Assembly (NCBI GenBank): GCA_903813345.2
Contig: CAIIXF020000005.1
Location: 5,363,375 to 5,427,374 of the forward strand
Length of the DNA: 64,000 nt
Direction of reading: 5' to 3'
DNA from: Owenia fusiformis
Lineage: Eukaryota > Annelida > Polychaeta > Sabellida > Oweniidae
A model generated the notes under the pieces. The model ran no database searches and was not told the origin of the DNA. It saw nothing but the letters and a program-made list of their open reading frames with translations. Shown here in pieces: positions 13,101 to 24,012 of this stretch. Position numbers and translations under genes: made by a program. Every line of letters begins with the position of its first letter. The stretch's first letter is position 1.

Positions 13101-16100
13101 ACAGCAATGATCTCTGCTGACCCAGTTGACATGACCGCCATTAGGATGAGTAGAAGAAGCACATACTCCCCAGATTCTTGCAACAAAACCTGTGCCACAA
13201 CGGGTGGGACAAGACCTAAAACATCAACCATAGGAACATCATAGGAGGTCACCACAAAAGCATAAAATTAACATGCAGTTATTGAAAACGGTCCTACTCG
13301 ATAGTTGACCACTGGGTTACATGATTGAACATAACTAAGGAAACAAATCTTGCCTTTATCCACATCAGCGGGTGATAGTAGAGGTGCCCCACGCAGGGTC
13401 CCCAAGGCGAGGTATGATAGTCCCATTGTCGTAGCTAATGTGAAGGGGATGGCGAACCACGTTAAACCCCCTGCAATGAAACCCCAGACACCCTGGACAG
13501 GCTTAGCGGCCACACTGCTCTGCCAGTAACTCTGATCACAAAACACTGTCCCGAAATTCCCAATGATGTTGATAACCCCGAACAGAGCTCCACCCGACGA
13601 CAGGAACGTCAAGTAGCTATTTTCAGTATTTCCATCTGGTCCCTTTGTTTGGTTCAGGTAGCTATAAATTACATTAGCGCTACCTAGAGGATTACTTTCT
13701 CTTCCGCTGGGATTATAATAAACCTCAATAACCAACAACATAATCATGGCGAAGATGAGACTTGTGTTGAAGTATGAGACGTAGAACGTCGCCCCCAGGC
13801 CGCCGATCAACGTATAAGAGCCTATTACAGCAGCCATTATCAGACAGGCTAGCTCTAAGGAGAGGCCCTCGACAAGGCTGGTCATCACCGATGTCCCAGC
13901 TAGTAATAAAGAGACCATCACAACAAGGTTGGTGACGCAGGCAAACACACAGAACACAATATGTGCATTCTTGCCAAACCTTGCTCTGATAACCTTTAAG
14001 AAAGAAGAACAAATTGTTTAGGATTAATTCTATGGTTGTTAGCACAATAGGTATTTATTAAACGATGGTGAGAAAAATAGAAAAACACCCAAGATAGCGG
14101 CCATCAGAATTCGTTATCACCTGTAAAATATAATACCATTGAACATCTGAATGCAGCATCCAGTTTCCTAGAATATCGATGACAAAGTAAAAGTGGCTAC
14201 CAAAATTAAAGATAAAAAAATACTTCTTACCTGTAAAAACGTTTTTGCACCTGGGGCCTTTGTCTTCAGTTGTATTGATAACGTTGCAAACATTAAGATT
14301 TGTATTGTAGCCCCTGCCCCGTACCAGAAAGGCCCGCTTATACCATACTGAAACAACAGTATTGTTGCAGTGTTCATTTATTGTTCAGTGGGTTCATTAA
14401 ATACATTGTCTTGATTGAGAACTAGATTACAAACTGCCACTAGACTGCATGCAGTGGTAATTTTATTTCTTTTATAACGATCATAAAAATGAGGTCTCAT
14501 GGAAATCTAGAAGAGATTTTTCCGATGACCTTGAAGTTTCCACAACTGAGGATTTATAAAGTTATTTTATAATTAGACGGTTCAATTTTACGGGTCACTC
14601 TTTACTTTTCGAAATATGATGTTAATCAGTCTTATTACCTTGCTTGCTACCGTAGAGGACTGCAACAAAGTAGCCGACCAAGTCCATTGGGAAACAATTG
14701 TGGTAGCAGTGAGACCAATTGATACATTTCCACCAGCATCAAACGCAGTGTCAACATTATCAGAGTCGTGGTACACTTTCTTTCTGACAAGATTAAAAGC
14801 GATAGCAACAACCACAGAGAACACGCCAAAGCCGAGGATGAGCAGCAGAGCATATCCAAGCTTTATTGAGGGCCTGACGCCTAAGCTGCAAATATATAGA
14901 AACACTTGATAACAGGTTTTGGGCGCGTTAGTGTAACGAATTTTTTTGGAAAAGTTAATTATATCTTGGAAAAATGATTTGTTTTTGAACCGCTCAAATT
15001 AAAGTATGTTTCACCTCAAGCCTATCTAGGTTTTCAAAAACAATTATATTGAATAAGTGGTAGCCGGTAGCGACTGGGGATATGAGGGGTTGGTACATTT
15101 AAGGGGTTGGTTTTAAAATCTAAGCATGGTCTATTTGTTTGAATCAGGGAGCGCTCACGTGCATTTAATTGGTTTAAAATTTCCAGGGAATCATCGCTAC
15201 GAGCCTTGCAGGTCTTTATTCAACAATATGTGACAGACATTTTTGACTTCAAATGTCATTATATTTGATCAAACTTTAGTTTCACTACTTGAAGCATCCA
15301 GGATGATGTAAACGGACTAGGCTATCAATATTTAGTTTGCCTAGCTACTAAATTGACATACAAGATTTATGTATTACTCTGCATATATATAAAAGGGATA
15401 CAGTCTAGTCGGTTTGACATTGACTCTATTTCTCGTAATTCACATTTTCAAACTCCTTTTAACTGAACGATATTTTTCAGGATTATTCGAACATTTTGTT
15501 CAATTGACTGATTTGATTCAGTTTTTCTTCAGTATACTAGTATTTCGAAAAGCATTAATCATTTTTCGTTCATTTTTTATAGGTCCCTTGCAAATGATTT
15601 CATATTATCCTTGTATTTTTCTCATGACATAGAGATTTTTCCAGAATACACCCTTTTAGAAAAACGCCTATAACCACTGAGATAACATTTACGAAAATGC
15701 TTCATGCAAATTAAGTATGCAAGTGAAGAACGCCATATAGACGCCGATCATCAGTTTACTCCCACCATGTCCACCATGTACCTAATCAAAACCTTTTCAC
15801 CTGAGGCCCGAATTTTAATAAACATGTATACACCACGCATTAACAACTCAGTACACTAGCGAACATTTTAAACATTTTTAACGTATTCCTGGGCCTCAGC
15901 TTTTCACCATTTAACACAGACTACATTACAAATTATCCTTAAAAGGTATACACCTTTACAGACTGATCAATCTTCATTCCTGTAAAGTGTAAACTTTCTA
16001 CTTAACTTTTAGATTAGATTATAAGAATCACTAATCTAATGTACCGTTTACATATTCTATTCCATTGGCTCTTTGGTTAGAATAGAGTACAGTGTAGAAT

Positions 16101-17400
16101 TACAGGGTGGGTCAAAAAACGTCCACATTTTTTATTTCGATTTAACTTTTTTGAAAATGGATGGATTTCCATAAAGTTTTGCCGGGCTATATAGAAATCA
16201 ATTCTACAATCGTTCCATTTAGTGAGAGCAATGAATTTCTTGGGATCTTAGAATTATGACGGTAAACAGACACCAGGGCTCTTTATGAAAATTACAGATT
16301 TCAGGATGAAGTTCAAGGTGACAATTTTACATGATAAATACTCATGCCTCAAATAACATTTAATTCCTTCCAGATTGACGTTTTACACATTTAGCCAGAG
16401 AAACATGATATGTATGATAAAATTTATATTTCTGATAGAAATTAAAGCATTTGGGAATGGGATGTATTAAGACTGATAAGGACAATTGGATTAACTGGTT
16501 CAACGTCAAGAAAGAATTGGTAGGCGAAAGGCAGGATGAAAAATGATATTCTTAATGAAGAAACAGGTTCTTTAGTGTGTAGGCTCAATCAAGTACCAAA
16601 CTAATCTTTTTGGCACAAATAAGATCTCAGAATAGCTTTCACAGTAACACAGATTTTCTCAAATCATCGTTTTCTCTTGATGTTAAATCAGTTTTTCTTA
16701 GTTTTTCTCATTTTACTAATTTCGTCTAGAATCTTAGTTTTGTCTGGAAATTATTTCAGAACAGAACCCCTACCCAATGTTTTTCTCTGACAGACTGGAC
16801 ACATGACATATATCAGTGTAAACTTGTTGCTTCGAATAACATACCATTCTGAAATTTGTAATTTCCCAAATAGACCCCTTGTGTCTGGTTTACCTTTATT
16901 TTTCAAAACTACCAAGAGATTTATTTATCCAACTTCAGGGACAATTGTAAAATTGATTTCTGCATATCCTGCTCAAAATCTCATCGAAATCCATGCATTT
17001 ATAAAAAGGTTATATCCAAGTAAAAAATGTGGACGTTTTTGGCCCTCCCTGTAAACACTTTTGTATAAAGACTAAACATATACATTTCACCCCTTATTTG
17101 ATGAAATGTGAAGAAACGTATTTAATCATTAACTTCTCGTGTCATACATCGGTGCTTAAAAGTTATTAGTTAGTAACCTCCAGTTTGTGTGGTTTAATTT
17201 CTAAACATTAAAAATCCATGTTAGCACATTGGGTGTAGAAACTAAAGGTAAGTATTTATATGTTTGCTGAAAAGTCAAAAATTAAATTTTACATACCTCG
17301 TTATGTTTGCCCCTACGGTGGTCAACGGATCTTCTGTTGTACTCCCCTGTCCATATATTCCTTTAAGGGCACATAGAAACAGAAACAATAGAAGATTCAT
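10102..17400 (-). CDS. DUR3-like urea/solute symporter, copy B
   Basis: Tandem paralogue of the gene at 82-5845, with the same role inferred from the DUR3 family. Seven exons on the minus strand: 17297-17400, 14639-14885, 14231-14347, 13354-13993, 13050-13215, 11263-11747, 10102-10793, giving 816 codons plus stop. Exon lengths match copy A except exon 1 (+3 nt) and exon 6 (-3 nt). The signal-peptide-like start is MNLLLFLFLCALKGIYG. The exon 4 donor is GC (GCAAGA at 13353-13348) where copy A has GT (GTAAGT), a permitted but weaker donor. Intron 5 holds a 5'-truncated LINE and intron 1 a mariner-like element, both absent from copy A. Reading frames are open throughout, so the gene looks functional. 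Confidence 0.88.
11080..11212. repeat. Dispersed repeat also present at 35432-35562
   Basis: ACAAGGCATTAAC, TGCAAAATGTCACCACCTG and CACCATCCACAAAAA occur in the same order here and within MCM2 intron 14. The ends contain GTCACCACC and GGTGGTGATAT, giving a weak terminal inverted repeat. Noncoding; class unknown. Confidence 0.55.
11783..12900 (+). mobile_element. 5'-truncated non-LTR retrotransposon (LINE) 3' end
   Basis: The open frame runs from about 11783 to 12665 and encodes the thumb and C-terminal part of a LINE reverse transcriptase polyprotein (LASSANRALGVL, LPILTYGAGVWG) ending in a CCHC-like knuckle (CKMCNSQVVESEIHFLTEC). The frame then shifts: the protein resumes in another frame (SIDNEFLKFNTLAQYC) to a stop near 12786. 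A 3' UTR with AATAAA near 12873 follows. The reverse transcriptase palm is missing, as usual for 5'-truncated insertions. It lies antisense inside intron 5 of DUR3 copy B and is absent from copy A. Confidence 0.85.
16101..17053. mobile_element. Mariner-like non-autonomous element in DUR3-B intron 1
   Basis: The left end ACAGGGTGGGTCAAAAAACG continues as TCCACATTTTTT, and the right end AAAAAATGTGGACGTTTTTG continues as GCCCTCCCTGT. These are imperfect inverted repeats flanked by TA. The interior is AT-rich, with no recognisable transposase. TA flanks and the ACAGGGTG start place it with Tc1/mariner-type elements. Confidence 0.7.
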
Positions 17401-17505
17401 AGCTGTATCGTGATCTTTAGGACACAATAAAATGTGTATAATGAAATGAAATGCGATACACCTCTTTAACCACTGAGTGGCTGTTCGGTTCTATATATCC
17501 ACTCA
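17401..17505 (-). promoter_or_regulatory. Putative TATA-type promoter of DUR3 copy B
   Basis: The minus strand reads GGATATATAGAACCG at 17500-17486, about 92-100 bp upstream of the start codon, a good TATA-box match. The same relative region of copy A retains a similar but weaker sequence. Inferred from sequence and paralogue comparison. Confidence 0.45.
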
Positions 17506-19753
17506 AGACTAACACATATTCTCTCTTAATATCCTAAAGGTAAATACGCTCAGTGATAGAATATCAGAACAATTTTTTGAAAATTCAGAAGGTGTTCGGA
17601 GACTGTTTGACAATGTAAAGGTGTCTGATAAACAAAATAAAAGTACAACAACACATTATTCATAACGTGTATTTGTTGTCCGTGCCATGTTATGGTTAGA
17701 CTAACTTTTTAAGTTATGTCCCGTGAATTATGTATATCTGGTATTAAACACAAAGGAATTAGAAGATATATCTTGTGTAAAGTGTTGGGGGGAATTTATT
17801 TTTTCAAATCGTGACAAACTTATGAAACTTAGAAATTATGTTACATCAATTTGCAAAATTTTAAGGCAATTCCTAAAAAGTGCAATTTTGAAATAAGAGT
17901 GCATACGTTTTAGGGGTTGTTCATCTCCGAAACATCATAAAAATGATAAAAATTGTACTTTTACAGTTAAAAGTATATTTTCGATGGGCGAAAAGGCTCT
18001 CATATCAGTTGTCTAGTACGCTATCCGACTTTAAATTATGGAGACAAAAAAGTAATTCGTTAATCCTTTTATCCATCATTCATTATATTTTTAGATATTC
18101 ACTTTCTGTTAACTTAGTACGAGAACCTGTCAGTAAGAGAAGAGTGTTTGGGATAGAAGATGGAACAAAATTAGAAACGAGTTGAGCGACACTTTCAATA
18201 AAAACCCATAATATTTTCTCTCCAACAGTTTTGATTTCATATATGTAAAATACAAGTTATCATTACATGATATTTTTTTGAAAAGGCGGAATTTTTCCAT
18301 TTTCATTTCGAATGAATTTGAATATTTCTGTTTTTCAAAATAACCTCATATTTGATTCTATATCTCAGTCCCTTTATCAAACTCACAACTGATGAAAATT
18401 AAAAGCTAGTACCACGGGGAGGAATCGAAAAAATCTCTCTGCTGCGGGGGATTACAAAAGTATTGAGATTTTTTGATACACCGTGTACACCCGGACGTAT
18501 ACATTGCTATAACAGTAATCAGCATGTAAATGTTATTCTGAATATTGACCATTGTATTGTCCACTCATTTGGTTGTTATCACTGCAGTTTCTAACCTATG
18601 CCCTCGACTAACTGACCATGATTAACATGACACATTATGTTAAGTAGCACTTTCAGAATAAAGTTTATGTCTGATTTATGCAAACATTTACAGGCTGTGA
18701 ATGTTCTTGACATTTACAAGACATTTCATACCTATCAACCAAAAGTGAAAATTACGTTTTTCAAATACGGCTATTCTACGGTATTATATTAGGGTTATAC
18801 AACAGGACTGGCCAGACTGTGAATCGACAATCTGAGGGAGCAAAATATGAAGCAAAATAAAATCATCGAAGTGCAGAATTTTTGGTCCCTTTTTTCTTTG
18901 TTTTCTTAACTCCTCAATTCTGCAATATTGAAATGATATTGCTAATGATTTCTCTTGTTTTATTTTAATTGAATAAAGGCAAAGAGCGCGAGCATACGAA
19001 CTGACGACCTTGAGCGACAGGGTATACCAGCGTGTTCCTGCGTGTTCAACGCTCGAGATAGATAGCTAGATTTTTGGGGTGACAATATAACAAGCAACAT
19101 GTACAATTGACCTAGCAATCTATTCCTTACAATCTCAAATAAAATCTCTCCCAAAAGATTCATGATATGAAATAAATTGGTGAAGTTATAATGAATTCAA
19201 AGTGCAAAAATGGGTGAAAAATGTTTAAATTCAAATAATAAGAATGGTAACCATTCTCATAGAAAAATAATACATTATTGTAAAAATCTTTAGTTTTCCT
19301 GAAATAATGGATTTTTTCAAAATCTAACATGGCTCTCGAAGTGAGTAACTACAGGTAACACGTTACATATTTCTTCAATCTCATTGTTAGACTAGACCTA
19401 CATTGATAATTCAGACAGAATGTCTTTCATAGAGGAATATTTACTCCCGACGCCACCCGGGCAACCCCCCCCCCATGCAGGAATCATCATCATAATCAAA
19501 AATCACAGAGCATGGAACATCCCTAGTGAAATCATTACGAATGAGATTTTCACTCTGCAGATCTTCTGCGGATTTTCCGAAAGAGTTTCAATGGATTTTG
19601 ACTAATGTCGTCATGGCGACAACAGTGACAATTCAATGGAACAAGTTCACGATGACATAATCTTAGATACATCTATGACGTGTCTATGACGTTACTCTAA
19701 CGACGGTACAACTAGAAACATAATATTTACATTGACAACGAAACAAGACAGAA
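17506..19753. other. Intergenic, no gene seen
   Basis: AT-rich spacer between the 5' end of DUR3 copy B and the EGF-domain gene. The small open frames (for example 17943-18185 and 18960-19163) lack family motifs or credible splice structure. No clear repeat was recognised. Confidence 0.6.
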
Positions 19754-22454
19754 ATGGAAACACTGTGCAGACTTTTCTCCACCATTTCTCTTATAATACT
19801 TCTAAACACAAAGATACCTTGCGTACAAGCAACAATTGAATCTGATGAAAAGGTGGGCGAAGTACTTCAAAATCTATTCGGCAAAGCATATTCATTTGAT
19901 GACAATGATGGATATCACATTGACACAACTAGACAGTCTTCTGAGACGCCCCGTAATTTTGGTATGGATACCAATCTTAAAACACATTCGAACAAACATA
20001 ATTTGTCGACGTCTCTATCTCAAAACACAATAAGAAAATTAACTATAGTTCCTTACAACAAAACAAGAGAGCCCCAAACAACAGAGTCAAATAATATGAC
20101 AAAGAAGAAGAAAGAGTCAGTGATGAAAGGGCCAAGGGTGAAAAGGAGAAGTAGAAAATCGAGAGATGCAATGCCCACAAAAGTACCAATAGAGCTTATA
20201 AAGGATAACCAAATGGAAACTATGATCCGGCGAATCGGGACTTATCTCAGAGGATATAAGTACTTGGATATTGATCATCGCTTTCATTCTGAGGAGAAGA
20301 AAAAGAAGCCCAAACCAAAGTAAGTAAACATGTTGAACCGGATCTCTTGTCTATGTCAATAATCTGCAAAAGGCCAATAAGCCCATTAGATATAATTTAA
20401 CAGTGATAGAATTTCTATACAATTATTATTCTCTTCTGGAACATTTAAGTTTGCATTGCTTACATCATCTAGTAGGCTATTATAATTTTTTCTCGAGTAG
20501 TTTTACACTACAATTGTAGTGTTGTGGTTTGAGGCCAGGGCATACATCACCGTTTTGAATATTTAGAGTTTTATGACTAGTTGTACGGCTTGCGAACAAC
20601 TCATTCCATAGACAACTCATCCCTGGACAACTCATCCCCTAGACAACTCATTCCCTGGACAGCTCATCCCTTGGACAGCCCATCCCCTGGCAACTCATCC
20701 TTTATCAAATGAAGCTAGATTGGAAAAGAAATACTAAATGAATATACCTTGGATCATTCAAAATATTATTTTTCATATGATTGACACAAAATTATGAAAG
20801 TGCTTATTTAATATCAGTTAAACGGTGCTCGTAAAACTCTCGTCTCAATGTCCTTACATGTATATTACATGACTCAATATATCATGACAAGAAATAAAGT
20901 TTTCTTTCTGCATAACTGATAACTTGGAAACATGAACTTTTGTGAATGCTCTGAAAAAATAATCGTTGGATTAGAGAATATTTGAGCTCCGATTTGAGCT
21001 ATGAACAACAAACATATTTATGACATTAAAGGAGCTCCTTCAATCAATGTTAATATAATATTAAAATTGTATATTAAAAATAAAATTAAAAGTAAATATT
21101 TACAAATGAAATCACAGATTAACTGTGTGATTATCTCCTTGACAATATCGTCGTTTTATTTAACAATTTTCAAGATTTCCCCTCCAGAAAGTCTCCATGT
21201 AATTGTTTATTTTCTGATCGTATTTTCTATGTAAAATACTTTTCATACTTTGAGCTTTAAATTTTGAAATATTTAGTTAAAAGATAATAAGACTCTACAA
21301 GGATGAAAAAAGACTGGACTCAAGACTTTTTAGTATTTCTTCCTTATTTCAGACTTGTTCTGATTGAGAAAGTGTTCATGCGGCATTTCCCAATTCCATC
21401 TATGCGCAAACTCCACCCGATGGTGAAAAGGGCTTGCGATAAAGGCTTTCAGTATTGTCTTCAAGAGATTTATCATACAGTGAAAAAAACACCCGTTTTC
21501 GAATACCTTCGCACAGGAGGATGGGCATTTATAAAGAAGTACTTTCTCGATATGCTTTTTGATAGAGAGAAAACAAAAAGGATTTTAATGCACACGCCTT
21601 TTGAAAGCCATCTTGCTCAGTTTCAGTACCGACTGACTGCGAGTTATTATATGTGTTGGTTCACGATGCAGAACCTACCAGAACTGAAAAAGTTTGGCAG
21701 TAAATGTGATTTAATCGGATGGAGATTCAAGGGAAGGTACAAAACGGAGATCGTAAAAAGTAAGGATTATAGAATATACGACAGAGAGCCTTTTGATTGT
21801 GCACTCTTAAGTTTTTGTCCTGACTTTTGTTGTGGGGGAGTTTCAGGTGGCCAACCACCAACAGCAAGACAGTGCAATAATCACAAGACAAATCCTTGCA
21901 GCAAACTACCCGATGATAAAACATGCAAACATGATTTCACCCAAAATCACAGCTTCAGAGACCTGATAAAGAATAGAGTGAATATTACGTGTAACTGTGA
22001 AAACTATCGGAAAGGATTTGTATGGAGTATGCGTTTCCACATGTGCATTGACCGTGATGAGTGCTACGATAGGAATTTCACCTGCTCGGATTCTCACCAC
22101 ATATGCCGGAACACGGTTGGCGGTTACGATTGCGTATGCAAGCGGGGCTATCACTGGGACGAAGTAGAGAAGAAATGCGTACGGATCCCTGGAATCCCGA
22201 CATACGATATCGTTAATGCCAGCTATATGGCACAATTCACTGATCCAACACCAACCGAGGATACCATCGTAGTTCTTGAAAGGAAGGCGGAGGATGCTTT
22301 GCAAAAAATTGCATCATTTCTAGGATTGCCATCTAATGCCTTCAGTAAAGGAAATTCAATTGGGGATTGTAATTATTTTACAATTATAAGCTGCCTCGTC
22401 ATTGTCAATTATGTTATTTGGAAAAAGAATCTTCAAGGAGTTTGGAGCGTTTAG
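19754..22454 (+). CDS. Secreted or membrane-tethered protein with one EGF-CA domain
   Basis: Two exons, 19754-20319 and 21353-22454, joined by a GTAAGT donor and a TTTCAG acceptor in phase 2, encode 555 aa. The start METLCRLFSTISLIILL is a probable signal peptide. The first ~190 residues are low-complexity and rich in Lys, Arg, Ser and Thr. A conserved-looking middle region (MRHFPIPSMRKLHPMVKRAC to CPDFCCGG) follows, then a Cys-rich segment and a calcium-binding-type EGF domain at about residues 422-465 (DRDEC, CRNTVGGYDCVCKRGYHW). A hydrophobic stretch near the C-terminus (YFTIISCLVIVNYVIW) suggests a membrane anchor. I do not recognise the family beyond the EGF domain. An upstream exon cannot be excluded, but the signal peptide supports this start. 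Confidence 0.75.
20594..20700. repeat. Short minisatellite, ~17-bp unit x ~7
   Basis: Variants of GACAACTCATCCCCTG repeat head to tail about seven times inside the intron of the EGF-domain gene. Units vary at two to three positions, for example GACAGCTCATCCCTTG. Confidence 0.8.
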
Positions 22455-23750
22455 TTTAAAGTAGCCTATAAGACAAGACATCATAATTTAATCTTTAAAT
22501 TGCAATGTTTAAACCCGAGCCTGAATTTCAAGGCAAGAAACTGCTAATTTAACTTAAAGCCAGTCTTTCGATTCTTGATTAATTTGTTAATTACAATGCT
22601 TTGTCTTTAAATAATCATATAACATGACGTCAAGGATGCCTATAACCACATTGCAGATTTATCTGATGCAAATGGCCTTTTATTCCAAATAAGCTTGGTC
22701 AATAGATGTGATATTTAGTCATACACCATACTAGGAGGGATTTGATTATTGGTATGGGTAATATCAAAAAGATGATATCAATATTTCCCGAGGGTACGCA
22801 GTGACGAAGGAAAATATGATACATCCGAGAGATATTCCTCATATCCCCCAAACATGTGCATGACGGATGTACTTGAAGACATATCAAAATTGTAAATGAA
22901 TAAGTTTCAGAAAATACTTACAAGGATAAAATAAACTCTACATGTTACTGATTGGGTATTCGTAAAGACTTAGATGTGAACTCTGTCATGACCTAAAGAC
23001 TGTATGTAGTTTTGTGAACCTCTTTTGAAATCTTATTTAGATTTCTTTGTGCCAGATAATTGAAATAAATACAACACCACTCAACCAAAAATAGTTCCAG
23101 TGCCCGGGTTCCAGTTATATTATTATCACATGGAGTTGATGCTACCGAATTATGAATGTTGACCAATATATTACATTTGTCATATATTTGGTACTTCATT
23201 TCAAATTTCTGTCACTTTTGTTTTTTATTGACTGCTCCCAACGATATGATGAAGGGATATAGTACACATGTATATTAGAAAAAATATTGCTCATCTTTTC
23301 TTAATGATGAATTTTTGACAAAAAAACAAAGTTTTTTTGTTTGTGGTTAATATGAACTCAGTCAATTTGCACATACAGTGTATCAATTGCACTGATGTTT
23401 TCCAACCTGTATGTCGCTCCCCAAAGGGTGAAGTAAGATATGTGTTGAAATCAAATACTTTTTCTAATGCATTTCATTTTTCTGACATAATAAATGAATC
23501 ATTGGTGTTTATCAAAACTGTAATAAGTACAAAATAAACTATGTTTACCAAGCTTACTTGAAAGTCCCAAATGTTGACAATCCGATAATTGAAGCATGCT
23601 ATTGTCACAATAACTTCTTGTGATCTTACACATATTTCATCTGACGAACAAGGTTCAGTACAGTCATGCTTATCCTCATGTTTATACAGCTAATGTGTCT
23701 GTAGTGATAGTTTGTACATCATTTCTATAATTATAGCTAGTTTGACTTTA
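22455..23750. other. Intergenic, no gene seen
   Basis: Spacer between the stop codon of the EGF-domain gene and the 3' end of ATG101. No supported coding exon, RNA gene or clear transposon ends were recognised. Confidence 0.6.
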
Positions 23751-23751
23751 G

Positions 23752-24012
23752 GCGTATTGTGTCTATAGACACAGAGTCTCGTAAGAGACAATGTGTCCAT
23801 CTTAAATGTCCACCATGTCTTTAAACCTTGAGTGTCTTAATCCCTAATGTGTCAATCTCCTCTGCCCATCATAAATATAGACTTAAGTGTTTCAGATCTC
23901 ATGTCCATCACCTATCTCCATCATGTTCATAGACCTAGTATGTCCATAGAACTAGTGTGTCTATCTCAAATGTCCAACATATCTATAGACCAAGTGTGTC
24001 TATAGAGCTAGT
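23752..24012. repeat. Degenerate tandem repeat around TGTGTCTATAGAC
   Basis: Variants of CTAGTGTGTCTATAGAC and AATGTGTCCATC recur about every 20-30 bp. The array runs into the last coding exon of ATG101 (stop at 24000-24002), so it would form part of that gene's 3' UTR. Confidence 0.6.

Noticed and set aside
16803-17054. 83-codon plus-strand frame
   Set aside because: Falls inside the mariner-like element and runs into its right terminus; no transposase motif.
17943-18185. 80-codon plus-strand frame in the DUR3-B/EGF spacer
   Set aside because: No recognisable protein features or splice context.
23752-24012. Possible CRISPR-like array of TGTGTCTATAGAC repeats
   Set aside because: Repeats are degenerate with irregular spacing in a eukaryotic 3' UTR context; a decayed minisatellite is simpler.
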